Source of the DNA: Actinomadura formosensis NBRC 14204 | GTDB taxonomy: Bacteria > Actinomycetota > Actinomycetes > Streptosporangiales > Streptosporangiaceae | Length of the DNA stretch: 64,000 nucleotides | Direction: 5' to 3' | Assembly (NCBI RefSeq): GCF_001552155.1 | Contig: NZ_BCQQ01000002.1 | Location: forward strand, 1 to 64,000 | In this document: positions 43,025 to 52,426 of the stretch, one piece after another | How positions within the stretch are numbered: position 1 is the stretch's first letter | Layout: every line of letters begins with the position of its first letter | The notes under the pieces: model-generated | Seen by the model: only the letters and a program-made list of their open reading frames with translations | What the model was told of the DNA's origin: nothing | Databases searched by the model: none | Made by a program: the position numbers and the translations under genes

Positions 43025-45750
43025 CGGGGGTGGTCATGGAGGCGGTGGCGGAACTGCGGGCGGCCGAGCGCGCCTACCAGGAGCACGGCGACGAGCACGC
43101 CCTCGAACGCGCCCGGGCCCTGGTCGAGGGCGAACTCGGCGGCGAGCCGTACGCCGCCGAGTTCCGGCGGTGGCTGCTGCTCCTGCGCTATGACCGCCAC
43201 GGGGACGACCGGGACCTGGACGAGGTCGTCCGCGCCGGCGCCGGCCGGCTCGGGGTCGCCGCGGCGCTGCGGCGGACGGCACGCGACGGCGACGTCACGC
43301 ATCTCGACAGGGCCATCGCGACGGAACCACCGGAGGTCTCCGGCCAGGGATTCCTCTGGCAGACCGGGGAATGGCAAGCCCTCGATCTCGGCCGGGCGCA
43401 CCTTGAGCGCTACCGGCTCACCGGCTCCGAAGGCGACCTCTCCGACGCCGGACGCATCGCGCGCACGGCTTCGGGAACCGCCGGCGACCCGTTCGTCCGG
43501 GCGGCCTGCCTCGCGCTGCTCGCCGCCTGCGAACAGGAGATCTACCTGCTGGGCGGCGGGCGGCCGATGCTCGACCGGGCCATCCGCGGCTACGAGGACG
43601 CACTCGGCCTCCTCGCCCCCGGCGCCCTTCCCCGGCCGATGATCCTGACCGAGCTGGGCACGGCCCTCCAGGACCGCTTCACCGAGGACGAGGACCCGGC
43701 GGACATCGAGCGCGCCGTCGCGCTCGCCGACGAGGCGGCCCGGACCGTCCCGCACGGCCCGGACGCGGCGTGCCACCTGGTCAACCTGGGGACCGCGCTC
43801 CAGGGCCGGTACGAACACGACGGGGATCCGCGCGATCTCGACCGGGCGCTGCGGTGCTGGCGCGACGCGCTGGACGCGCTGCCCGCCGGGTCGCCGTACC
43901 GGCCGGCGTTCCTCGACCGGCTGGCGCTCGGCCACCTCACCCGCGCCGAGTCCGGCGACCGCGCGGAGGACGATCTCGACATCGCGATCGAGCTGGGCCG
44001 GGCGGCGGTGCGCGAGGGGGCGGGCGCGAACGACGCCGCGGTGTACGCCAACCACCTCTCCGACGCGCTGGAGGAGCGCTGGGAGGTGCACCGCGACCCC
44101 GCGGACCTGCACGAGGCGGTCCGGGTCCTCGGCGAGGTGGTGGACGAGCGGGGCGCCAGGGCCCCCGCACTGATCGCCAACCTCGCCCAGGTGCTGCTGT
44201 CCCGTTTCCAGGTGCTCGGGGACCCGGCCGACATCGACCGCGCGATCGAGTGGCTCGGCCGGCTCGCCCGGCGGACGCTGCCGCCCGGCCACCGCACGGG
44301 GATCGAGGCGTCGCTGGCCCGCGCCCTGTCCATGCGCTACCAGATGCTCGGCCGGCCCGCCGACCTCGCCGCCGCGATCGCCGCCGCGCGCCGGGGCCTC
44401 GCCGGGGTCCACCCGCGCTCGATGCCGTGGAGTTCGCGGGTCACCCGGCTGGCCCAGCTCCTGCACATGCGCTACCGGCGGGACGGGCGGCGCCGCGACC
44501 TCGACCGTGCGATCGGCCTGATGCGGGAGGTGGTCGAGGTCGCCGCCGGGCAGGACCAGGAGATCGCGTCCGACCAGCTCACCCACCTGGCGGTGTTCCT
44601 GATGGAACGGTACGAGCACGACGGGGACCCGGCCGCCCACGAGGAGGCCGTCGCGCTCGCGGGCAGGGCCGTGGACCTGGACCACCGGGACCATGCGCCG
44701 CACCTGATGTCGAACGCCGCGGCCGCGATCCACGACCGGTTCGTCCTGGACGGGAGTTTCGATGATCTGGACGCCGCGATCGAGCGGCACCGTGAGGCGG
44801 CGAATGCGGAACTCCCCACCGTGCTCGGCTACCCGAAACTCCTCAGCAACCTGGGCCTCGCCCTCCAGGACAGGTACCTCTACCGCGACGACCACGCCGC
44901 CCTGGACGAGGCGGTCGACGTCCACGAACGGGCGGTCGCGGCCTCCCCGGAGCAGGCACCCGACCGGCCCGGCCTGATGAGCACGCTCGCGGCGGCGCTC
45001 CTGCTCCGCTACGAGCGCGACACCCGCCCGGCCGACCTCGACCGGGTCATCGACCTCTACGAACGGGGCCTCGCGATGCTCGGCCCGTCCGCCCCCGAGC
45101 GGACCTCCCTGCTCGGCAGCCTCGCCGCCGCGCTCCGGCTGCGCGCCCGCGCGGGCGGCGACCGGGCGGAGTTCGGCCGGTCGGTGGAGCTGCTCCGGTC
45201 CGCGCTGCGCCGGACGCGCCCGGCGCAGCCGATCAGGCCCGGCCTGCTGCTCGACTACGCGGAGGCGCTCGCCGAACGCCACGACCGCTTCCCCGGCGGC
45301 GACCGGGCCGCGGTGCTGCGCGCCCTGCGGAACGCGGTGGAGGCGAGCGAGGGGGCCGCCGTCCTCCGGCTGGAGGCGGCCCGCGCACTGGGCACCTGGG
45401 CGCTGGAGCACCGGCTGTGGCAGCCGGCCGCCGACGCCTTCCGCCTCGCCGACCGGGCGCGGCGGGCCCTGTTCGTCGCGCAACGCGCACACGACCACGG
45501 GGACGCCTGGCTGAAACAGGGGGAGGACCTCAACGCCGCCGAGGCGTACGCGCGGGTCCGGCTGGGCGCCCTGCGCGACGCGGTCGCCGCCCTGGACGGG
45601 GGCCGCGCGCTCCGGCTGTCGGCCACCCTCGACGGCCGGATGCTGGCCGACCGGCTGCGCGCCGGCGGCCACCACGACCTCGCCGACCGCTACGAACGCG
45701 CCGCCGACCGCATGCGGCGGGAGAACGCCCTCGCCCGCCCCGCCGGGTGA
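43021..45750 (+). CDS. Long TPR-repeat protein without an effector domain
   Basis: 909 aa, ATG overlapping the upstream stop. Nearly the whole protein is a degenerate TPR array whose units end in forms such as RYEHDGDPRDLDRAL and RYRRDGRRRDLDRAI. That style is typical of actinobacterial TPR-CHAT proteins. Unlike those, it stops after the array (about residue 900) with no CHAT or other effector. Two separate CHAT genes lie upstream, so sensor/scaffold and protease seem split into different polypeptides. It is convergent with the giant NACHT gene, 55 bp away. Confidence 0.85.
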   Translation: MTGVVMEAVAELRAAERAYQEHGDEHALERARALVEGELGGEPYAAEFRRWLLLLRYDRHGDDRDLDEVVRAGAGRLGVAAALRRTARDGDVTHLDRAIATEPPEVSGQGFLWQTGEWQALDLGRAHLERYRLTGSEGDLSDAGRIARTASGTAGDPFVRAACLALLAACEQEIYLLGGGRPMLDRAIRGYEDALGLLAPGALPRPMILTELGTALQDRFTEDEDPADIERAVALADEAARTVPHGPDAACHLVNLGTALQGRYEHDGDPRDLDRALRCWRDALDALPAGSPYRPAFLDRLALGHLTRAESGDRAEDDLDIAIELGRAAVREGAGANDAAVYANHLSDALEERWEVHRDPADLHEAVRVLGEVVDERGARAPALIANLAQVLLSRFQVLGDPADIDRAIEWLGRLARRTLPPGHRTGIEASLARALSMRYQMLGRPADLAAAIAAARRGLAGVHPRSMPWSSRVTRLAQLLHMRYRRDGRRRDLDRAIGLMREVVEVAAGQDQEIASDQLTHLAVFLMERYEHDGDPAAHEEAVALAGRAVDLDHRDHAPHLMSNAAAAIHDRFVLDGSFDDLDAAIERHREAANAELPTVLGYPKLLSNLGLALQDRYLYRDDHAALDEAVDVHERAVAASPEQAPDRPGLMSTLAAALLLRYERDTRPADLDRVIDLYERGLAMLGPSAPERTSLLGSLAAALRLRARAGGDRAEFGRSVELLRSALRRTRPAQPIRPGLLLDYAEALAERHDRFPGGDRAAVLRALRNAVEASEGAAVLRLEAARALGTWALEHRLWQPAADAFRLADRARRALFVAQRAHDHGDAWLKQGEDLNAAEAYARVRLGALRDAVAALDGGRALRLSATLDGRMLADRLRAGGHHDLADRYERAADRMRRENALARPAG

Positions 45751-45805
45751 AGACCGTCCGGCCTCGGCCGGTGCCGGCCCCCGCATCCGGCGTCCTCCGG
45801 CCGTG

Positions 45806-48800
45806 TTACGACGTTCTTCGGGCCTCCGCCAGGCACGACCGCCGCCACCGCTTCAGCGTGAACCGGACATCGGCCGAGAGCCCGGCCTCCGAAAGCCGCT
45901 TGGAGATCCCGGCCGCGACCGCGCCCGGATCGGAGCGCCATAGCGTGAGGGCGTGCTCGGCGATGGCGTGCAGCCGCGGGTCGCCGCCGCCGGCGGCGGC
46001 GTAGGCGTCCAGGACCGGCCGCCATTCGCCCAGGTAGGCCAGCCCCGCCAGCCGTCCGAGCCGCACGCTCGGATGCGGGTCCGGCACGTCGGAGCCGCGC
46101 AGCAGCGCCGCCGTCTCCCCGGCGGACGCCCGGTCCCCGCGACGCGCGGCGAGCCGCCCGAGGTATCCGGCGGCGGCCAGCGTGCCCCCGAGGTCGGTCT
46201 CGGTGATCCGGCCGAGCCTGCCGGCGGTGAAGGCGAACTCGGTGAGCCCGAAGCCGGGACGCCGCAGCAGGGTGTGGGCGAAGGGCAGCGCCTCGCCGGC
46301 ACCCGCTGACGCGGCGGCCAGCACATAGGGGCCGGCGTCCGGGGAGTCGGGGGCGGGCCGCGCCGCCAGGAACCGCTTTCGGGCCTCCCGGCTCATCCGG
46401 TGCCCGGGGCCCGGCGACGCGTCCAGCACGAAGGAGGTCGCGCTCAACCCGAACACCGCCAGCGCCGGGCCTTCACCGTCTTCGAGCAGCAGCCGTTCCA
46501 GGTCGGCCGGTGTCCCCTTCGCCCGGCCGAACACGTCCGACCACGGCCAGCACCGGCGTTCGGACACGTCGTTGCGTGCGAGCGCGCGGCCGGCCCGCAG
46601 CGCGAGCCGCACGCCCCGCGCACGGTCGACGGCGAAGACGGCGTCCACGAGCGCCGACAGCGCCTCCATCCGGCCGGCGGTGTGCAGCGCGGCGGAGGAC
46701 GCCAGCGCGGCCGCCCTGTCGAGCGTGGCCGTGGAGACGTGCGCGGGCTCGACGACCGCCGCGGCGGCGGCCAGCAGCCGGTAGGCGGGTGCGGCCGCGG
46801 GCACCGCCGCCACCAGCGCCTCGGCCGCCGCCGGTTCGGTCCGCAGCAGCCGGTGGGCGGCGGCGGCCGCCACCGGCTCCCCTCCCCGCGCGAACCGTTC
46901 CAGCAGCTCGGAGGTGCCGTACGGGCCGGTCAGGACGTCCCGGGCCTCGGGCGGCATGGCCGCGGTGGTCTCGTCCAGCCGGTCGGCGACCGCGTCGGCG
47001 ATGTCGATCCGGAACCGGTGGCCCAGCAGCAGATCCCCGCGCCCCGCCTCGGCCAGTTCCGCGACGAGCCGGCGACGCTCCTCCATCAGCCCGTCCTGGA
47101 CGGCGGCCGTCGCGGCGGCCGTGAGATCGTCCCAGCTCTCGGCCAGCCGGTCGGCGCAGGCCGCCGTCCACCGCGCGCTCAGCGCCTCGGTCGGATCGGC
47201 GCGCAGGAGCCGGAACGCCTCCATGCCCGCCCTGGTCACCGGCCACGGGCGTGCCGGGCCGATCAGCTCCGCGATGCGGGGGAGCAGGCCGGTGATCCCG
47301 GCCCGTCCCGCCGACTCCAGGGCCGCCGCCTGCACCCGGGCGTCGTCGTCACGGGCGAGGATCGCGCGGGCGGCTTCCCGCAGGTCGCCGCGGCCGGCCT
47401 CCATCCGAGCCAGGGCGGACAGGGCGGTGATGCGGGCCTCGGGCACCGCGCCGGAATCGCGGGCGACCTCCCCGAACAGGTCGCGGGCCAGCGCTCCGCC
47501 GTATCCGGCCAGGGCCGCCGCCGCGCCCTGCCGCACATGGTCCGGCATCCCGGGCCCGGTGAGCAGCTCCCGCGCCTGGGCGGCGAACCGGGCGGCGGCG
47601 TCCGCCGGGACGCGACGGGCCGCCGCGAGGAAGTCCGCGCCCAGGCCCAGATCGAAGTCCAGGGCGGCCTTCAGCAACGCCTCCGCGAGATCCGCATCGG
47701 CGTCCGGCATGGCCAGGAGCATCCGGCACGCCCCATGCCACGCGCTGTCGGACACCAGGGGGGCGAGCGGCCGGGACGCGGCCCGCGGGTGCGTGTTCAG
47801 CCGGCGCGCCGCGCAGTAGTCGCGCACCAGCCGCGAGGCGAAGACCAGGCCGTTGTCGTCCCAGCCGAGCAAACCGTCCTCCAGAAGCTCGGGCACGATC
47901 CCGGAATCGGCGGCGCCTAGCACGGCGGGCAGGTCCTCGTCGGGCAGCGGATGGCCCCCGCGCTCGATCGACTCGCCCGCGAACATGCCGAGCACGGTCT
48001 CCTTGTCGGGGTAGGGGTGGCCCGGCGGTGTGCGGCGCCTCCCTCCGGCCTTGTCCCGCAGGTAATCGCCGACGAGGTCGGTGAGTCCCGCCTCCGTGAG
48101 CCGGGACGGCAGCCGGGCCGCGTCGACGAGGTGGACCATGGAGAGCAGGCGCAGCAGCGTCCGCGCGGCCCCGGGCTCCTCGCCGTCGATCCGGCTGGTC
48201 AGGCTCTCGGCGAGGTCATGGGGATCGGACACGCCACGGCGGTGCAGGACCCCGGCGAGGTGGCTCCGGAACCGGGACGGGTCCGGAGGCAGCAGGGTGT
48301 GCACCTCGAATCCCGGCAGGCCGTCCGGCCTGCCGGAGAGGTCGCGGGGACGCGCCGTCCCGACGACGGTGGCACGCGGCGTGCCGGCCGCCAGCCCCCG
48401 CATCCAGCTCAGCATCTCCTCCCGGTGCTCCTGGCCGGGCAGCTCCTCCAAGCCGTACACGAGGACACAGAGGACGCCGAGCCGCAGCAGCGCCGGGAGA
48501 TGGCCGGCCCACTCCCCGGGCAGCATCTTGTCCCGGCACCACGCGTCCCGGAGCCGGTCCTCGTCATCGACGGCGTCACGGGCCCGCACCATGAGCGGAA
48601 CCCGGACCGGCCCTGGTTCGCGCTTCGCGATGGCCTGGGCGAGCTGAAGGCGGCGTTCGTCAAGGACGGTGGTCTTGCCGCTGCCGGGCCCGCCCAGCAG
48701 CACCACGTGCGGGACGCGCGCCAGCATGGGCAGCGCCCAGACCGGCGAAGACCCGGCCCGGGTCACCGTCTCCAGCGGAAAGTACGTCCTCTCCCGCGCC

Positions 48801-50545
48801 TGGGCGGCGATCGTCTCCGCCGGCCCGCGGAACGCCGTCCTGGCGACGCCCTGAGCGAACCCCGAGGTCAGCCGCTCCAGCCCGGCATCGCGGCGGCCGC
48901 GCCGATCGGACTCCGCGACGAGGCCGGCCACCACCTCCACCGCCGGCGGCCGCCCGTGATCCGCGCTCTCCAGCAGCCGGACGGCGGCCTCGCGGAGAAG
49001 GGACTCCGGCCAGAACCGGTACGGGGCGTCCCGGTGCCACTCCTCGGTGGCGGCGCCGGCGGCGGCCACCGAGGCGGCGACCGCCCCGCGCCCGTGGGCC
49101 TCGTCCGCCCATTTCAAGGTCCGGTTGGCGGAGATCACCATGTGCACGAGGTAGTCGTGCCACCATTGCGGGCCGTCGTCCCACCGGTAGCTCCGCATCG
49201 ACTGGACGCGCACCGCCCAGAGCATCCGGAAGGGGAACGCGAGGCCGGGCGCCGTCCGGGAGAGGACGCCGAGCATCACCTTCTCCACGCCCGCCACGGT
49301 GCCGGCGGCCCGGCCCGCCAGCGCGAGCAGCCGCTGGAGCGTGAGCAGGTCGCCGAAGCCCAGGCGTTCGCCGAGCACGTCGCGCAGCAGCATCAGCTCC
49401 AGCCACGTGTGGTCGGCCGCGAGCGGCAGGTCCCTGGCGGTCTTGGCGTAGTCGATGAGGCACGGCTGGTCGCCGGACACCATGATGTTGCGCGGATTGA
49501 GGTCGCCGTGCGCCAGCGTCCGCGGCCGGTTCGGCGCCTCGGCCGTCAGCATCGCCGCCAGCCGGGCGAACGGGAGGAAGGTGCGCTCGCCGGCCACGGT
49601 GATCTGGTCGTCCTCCACGGCGGCGCCCGGGAGCCGCCTGCGGATCAGCTCCAGGCGGGACGAGGCGAACCGGCCGACGATCCGGCCGTGGATCTGGTGC
49701 TCCCGCGATGGGGCGAGCCCGCGCAGGTCCGGCACCCCGTCGCGCGATTCGATCCGCACGTTGAGGTGCCCCCGGCGGGCCCGCAGCGCCGCCCCGTCCC
49801 GCCGCACGGGCACCGAGCCCAGGTAGACGAACTCGCGGGGGGACGCCTCGTCCGGTGTGAGCAGTGCCCGCATGAGGTCATCGCTCGTCGGGCGCAGGTC
49901 CGCGAGCTCCTCGTCGGTGGGCGTGCCCGCGACGAGGCGCGGACCGTCCATGCCGTCGACCCGGAGGGTGAGCCAGTCGCCCAGCGTCCCCGCCAGCGGG
50001 CGCAGGGAAGAACGCTCCTCGTAGCGGTCGGCCTGCCCGTACAGAACGCTCTGCGCCTTCTCCCCGAAGTCGGCGATGATCTTGAGGAGAAGGTCCGCCG
50101 CCGCCCCGCCTTCCCGGCAGGCGTCCACGGCCAGCTTCTCCAGCGACCTGAGCGGCCTGCCGGGGGTCGCGGCGAAATCCCCGACGTGCCCGTACACGAC
50201 GGCCTCGCGCCGGCCGGGGTCGGCCGGGGCCTCGGCATCGCGCACCGCGGGCGAGGCGTTCACGATCGGGGCGCACAGGGCGTTCTCGAAACGGAGGTGA
50301 TCGCGAAACGCCCGCCATTCCGTCCGCATCTCCTCCAGCGGGCCGAGTTTGACGACGTACCGCTGGACCAGCGTGCCCCACTTCGCGGTGATCTCGAAGA
50401 CATCGGCGCCGTGCCTGCCGCCGGCGAGCGGCTCGCCGATGGTGATGTGATCCGGTGCCTCGGCCCACTGCCGTTCGCCCGGTACCGACGCGATGTCTTC
50501 GAGCGCCTCCCGCGCCTCTTCCCAGTCCCCTTCGACCACCGTCAT
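45806..50545 (-). CDS. Phosphotransferase-like/NACHT NTPase/HEAT-repeat protein
   Basis: 1579 aa from ATG 50545, preceded by GGAAGGGG; a longer frame to 50725 lacks such a site. Residues ~30-420 form an APH/kinase-like domain: ATP-site Lys in RYVVKLGPLEE, catalytic HGDLNPRNIM (H346-G-D348), and LIDYAKTARD as the metal-binding segment. A NACHT/STAND NTPase follows, with Walker A LLGGPGSGKTT (618-626). Its Walker B-like strand is VLCVLVYGLEELPG, where the usual first Asp is not obvious. The C-terminal ~800 residues are helical HEAT-like repeats (many A-L-x-x-A-A/G patterns), a typical ligand-sensing arm. It is convergent with the TPR gene. A conflict/defence STAND sensor is inferred. Confidence 0.85.
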   Translation of the reverse strand: MTVVEGDWEEAREALEDIASVPGERQWAEAPDHITIGEPLAGGRHGADVFEITAKWGTLVQRYVVKLGPLEEMRTEWRAFRDHLRFENALCAPIVNASPAVRDAEAPADPGRREAVVYGHVGDFAATPGRPLRSLEKLAVDACREGGAAADLLLKIIADFGEKAQSVLYGQADRYEERSSLRPLAGTLGDWLTLRVDGMDGPRLVAGTPTDEELADLRPTSDDLMRALLTPDEASPREFVYLGSVPVRRDGAALRARRGHLNVRIESRDGVPDLRGLAPSREHQIHGRIVGRFASSRLELIRRRLPGAAVEDDQITVAGERTFLPFARLAAMLTAEAPNRPRTLAHGDLNPRNIMVSGDQPCLIDYAKTARDLPLAADHTWLELMLLRDVLGERLGFGDLLTLQRLLALAGRAAGTVAGVEKVMLGVLSRTAPGLAFPFRMLWAVRVQSMRSYRWDDGPQWWHDYLVHMVISANRTLKWADEAHGRGAVAASVAAAGAATEEWHRDAPYRFWPESLLREAAVRLLESADHGRPPAVEVVAGLVAESDRRGRRDAGLERLTSGFAQGVARTAFRGPAETIAAQARERTYFPLETVTRAGSSPVWALPMLARVPHVVLLGGPGSGKTTVLDERRLQLAQAIAKREPGPVRVPLMVRARDAVDDEDRLRDAWCRDKMLPGEWAGHLPALLRLGVLCVLVYGLEELPGQEHREEMLSWMRGLAAGTPRATVVGTARPRDLSGRPDGLPGFEVHTLLPPDPSRFRSHLAGVLHRRGVSDPHDLAESLTSRIDGEEPGAARTLLRLLSMVHLVDAARLPSRLTEAGLTDLVGDYLRDKAGGRRRTPPGHPYPDKETVLGMFAGESIERGGHPLPDEDLPAVLGAADSGIVPELLEDGLLGWDDNGLVFASRLVRDYCAARRLNTHPRAASRPLAPLVSDSAWHGACRMLLAMPDADADLAEALLKAALDFDLGLGADFLAAARRVPADAAARFAAQARELLTGPGMPDHVRQGAAAALAGYGGALARDLFGEVARDSGAVPEARITALSALARMEAGRGDLREAARAILARDDDARVQAAALESAGRAGITGLLPRIAELIGPARPWPVTRAGMEAFRLLRADPTEALSARWTAACADRLAESWDDLTAAATAAVQDGLMEERRRLVAELAEAGRGDLLLGHRFRIDIADAVADRLDETTAAMPPEARDVLTGPYGTSELLERFARGGEPVAAAAAHRLLRTEPAAAEALVAAVPAAAPAYRLLAAAAAVVEPAHVSTATLDRAAALASSAALHTAGRMEALSALVDAVFAVDRARGVRLALRAGRALARNDVSERRCWPWSDVFGRAKGTPADLERLLLEDGEGPALAVFGLSATSFVLDASPGPGHRMSREARKRFLAARPAPDSPDAGPYVLAAASAGAGEALPFAHTLLRRPGFGLTEFAFTAGRLGRITETDLGGTLAAAGYLGRLAARRGDRASAGETAALLRGSDVPDPHPSVRLGRLAGLAYLGEWRPVLDAYAAAGGGDPRLHAIAEHALTLWRSDPGAVAAGISKRLSEAGLSADVRFTLKRWRRSCLAEARRTS

Positions 50546-50776
50546 GACGAACCCCTTCCGGCGATGGTGTTCCAGGGACTTGGCGGGTATCCGGCCCGGC
50601 TCCGGACACGACGGGACGGGCAGGCGTCCCGGCCGCCCCGGCGGGCCGGCATGTTCCGGAATGCTATGCAGGCGCGTCCCCCCCGATTCGGCCCCGGAAC
50701 CGCCGCGACCGGAAACGGTCAGCATCCCGGTTTCCCGGGATGCCGCGTCCGCCGCCCGCGAGTGACCATGATCGCC

Positions 50777-50803
50777 ACGCGCTCCCCTCGGTGAGGAGCG
50801 CGT
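50777..50803 (-). terminator. Hairpin downstream of arsM
   Basis: ACGCGCTCC / GGAGCGCGT, a 9-bp perfect stem with a 9-nt loop, 10 bp beyond the arsM stop on the minus strand. Likely terminator of arsR-arsM. Confidence 0.6.
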
Positions 50804-50812
50804 TGGCCCCTG

Positions 50813-51580
50813 TCATGACCTCGGGTGGGGTTTGACGGCTTGGACGATGGCCGAGTGCAGACCTCCGCCGGCGTCCGCGGTGGGGGTGACGGCGGGGTCG
50901 GTGAATCCGGCGGTGAGCAGCAGGTGGCGGTATTCGGCCGCGGTGAGGGTGCCGTTGGTGCAGCCGACGCGCTTCTCGGCTTCGGCGCGCTGGGCGGGGT
51001 CCGAGCCGTCGTCGGCGATGACGTCGCTGATGCCCAGCCGTCCGCCGGGGCGCAGGACGCGGCAGGCTTCGGCCAGGACGCGGGCCTTGTCGAGGGACAG
51101 GTTGATGACGCAGTTGGAGATCACCACGTCCACGGCCTCGTCCGGCAGGGGGATGTCCTCGATGTGGCCGGCCAGGAACTCCACGTTCGTCACCCCGGCC
51201 TGGGCGGCGTGGGCGCGGGCGAGGGCGAGCATGTCCTGGCTGGCGTCCAGGCCGTAGGCCATCCCGGTGGGCCCGACACGGCGGGCCGACAGCAGGACGT
51301 CCAGCCCGCCGCCGGAACCCAGGTCGAGCACGGTCTCGCCGTCGCGCAGGTCGGCGACGGCGAGCGGGTTGCCGCAGCCGAGGCTGGCCCGCAGTGCGCC
51401 CGCGGGCGCCTGGTCGCCGCCGGTGTAGGCGGCGGCGCCGAAGCAGCCGTCGGATTCGTCGCCGTCACAGTCGACGGGGGTGCCGCCCCGCTGGGCGAGG
51501 CGGGCCAGGCCGGAGTAGCGGTCGATGACCGCTTCGCGCCGCGGGTGGAGGTTGTCGGGCAGGTCAGCGATGCCGGTCAT
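50813..51580 (-). CDS. arsM: Arsenite S-adenosylmethionine methyltransferase
   Basis: 255 aa from ATG 51580, with GGAGGAG 9 bp upstream. The frame continues open upstream but that part is a shadow of arsR. A SAM-binding Rossmann fold has [20 protein letters not shown], then [14 protein letters not shown] and the ArsM-typical [13 protein letters not shown]. Cysteines at the family positions are visible: GCFGAA near the start, LGCGNP, ISNCVIN and RVGCTNG. The enzyme methylates As(III). It follows arsR by two bases, so it is repressed with it. No arsenite efflux gene is in the window. Confidence 0.93.
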   Translation of the reverse strand: MTGIADLPDNLHPRREAVIDRYSGLARLAQRGGTPVDCDGDESDGCFGAAAYTGGDQAPAGALRASLGCGNPLAVADLRDGETVLDLGSGGGLDVLLSARRVGPTGMAYGLDASQDMLALARAHAAQAGVTNVEFLAGHIEDIPLPDEAVDVVISNCVINLSLDKARVLAEACRVLRPGGRLGISDVIADDGSDPAQRAEAEKRVGCTNGTLTAAEYRHLLLTAGFTDPAVTPTADAGGGLHSAIVQAVKPHPRS

Positions 51581-51582
51581 GG

Positions 51583-51927
51583 TCAGGACTCCTCCGGGCA
51601 GGTGGGGGCGGCCGGCGCGGGGCGGCCCATGACGACGTCGGCGGCGGTCGGGAAGCAGGACACGCAGGTGGTGTTGATCCGGTAGAGGTTGGCGGTGCCG
51701 CGTGGTTCGGTCAGCACGAAGCCGACCTCGGCCAGCACCTTCAGGTGCGCCGAGACGGTGGACTGGCCGACCTCGACCTCTTCCACGATCTCTCCGACCG
51801 TCATGGGCCGGCCCTGCCGGGCCAGCAGGGAGACGATCTGGATGCGGGTGGTGTCGGCCAGTGCCTTGAACCAGGACGCGTACTCGGCGGCGGTGGCCCG
51901 GTCGAGCGGACCCTTCTCCCCATTCAT
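51583..51927 (-). CDS. arsR: ArsR-family arsenic-responsive repressor
   Basis: 114 aa from the ATG at 51927. The winged HTH contains WFKALADTTRIQIVSLLARQ and VGQSTVSAHLKVLAEVGFV. The C-terminal tail has TTCVSCFPTAA and a further Cys (APTCPEES), plausible As(III) ligands at an actinobacterial C-terminal site. It is the first gene of arsR-arsM. A 10-bp inverted repeat overlaps its start region (51921-51953), fitting tight autorepression. Confidence 0.9.
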   Translation of the reverse strand: MNGEKGPLDRATAAEYASWFKALADTTRIQIVSLLARQGRPMTVGEIVEEVEVGQSTVSAHLKVLAEVGFVLTEPRGTANLYRINTTCVSCFPTAADVVMGRPAPAAPTCPEES

Positions 51928-51953
51928 CGTCCATCGACGATAAACGATGAATG
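51921..51953. promoter_or_regulatory. arsR operator overlapping the start codon
   Basis: A perfect inverted repeat CATTCATCGT (51921-51930) / ACGATGAATG (51944-51953) has an inner repeat ATCGTC/GACGAT (51926-51931, 51936-51941). The left arm includes the arsR ATG, so a bound repressor would block both transcription and the start region. Confidence 0.7.
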
Positions 51954-52036
51954 GGGTCGGACGGAAGAACGCGAGGCCACTGAACGCGCGGGCGCGGTCC
52001 CCGATCGAGCAGCGCGCGGCCCCGCGACCGTGACCG

Positions 52037-52426
52037 TCAGCCGGCGGCGTCGAGGACTTCGCGCAGCTTGCGCGCGAAGGCTTCGGGCTGCCCGGCATAG
52101 CCGTGCTCGCCCCCCAGGAAGCCGCCGTGGTGGCTCGGGAAGATCGTCGGCCGCCGGCCGAGCAGCGCGGCCGTCGCCACCGAGGTGCGTCCGGTGAAGA
52201 CGTCCAGGGACTCTTCGCCCACCGCGATCACGACCCGCGTCCGTGCCGCGGTGAGCGCGGCGACGTCGGGCCGGTAGCCGCTGACCGCCCAGGACCGGTC
52301 GGACAGAAGCGGGTCGTCCCGGGTGCCGTCGTCGTCGGCCGGCATCCCGAACATGGCGGGATCCGGTGCGGGCCGGGCGAAGTAGCCGCCGGTGAATTCG
52401 CCGCGCCGCGCCACGAGGTCATCATG
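52037..52426 (-). pseudogene. C-terminal fragment of an alpha/beta hydrolase interrupted by the IS element
   Basis: The frame reads QHDDLVARRGEFTGGYF from the element edge to the stop, ending with the hydrolase C-terminus (VVIAVGEES...FPSHHGGFLGGEHG). The FPSHHGG segment should contain the catalytic His. An in-frame GTG at 52414 is not a natural start. The matching N-terminal fragment is at 53848-54054 on the same strand. Joining them leaves roughly 90-110 residues missing, including the serine nucleophile elbow, judged against the usual ~285-residue length of this family. Confidence 0.75.

Noticed and set aside
50546-50725. Longer N-terminus of the NACHT protein
   Set aside because: The extra 60 residues are low-complexity, and the ATG at 50545 has a GGAAGGGG site at the right distance.
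50546-50812. Gap between the NACHT gene and arsM examined for an extra gene
   Set aside because: Only the NACHT promoter side, shadow frames and the arsM terminator hairpin were seen.
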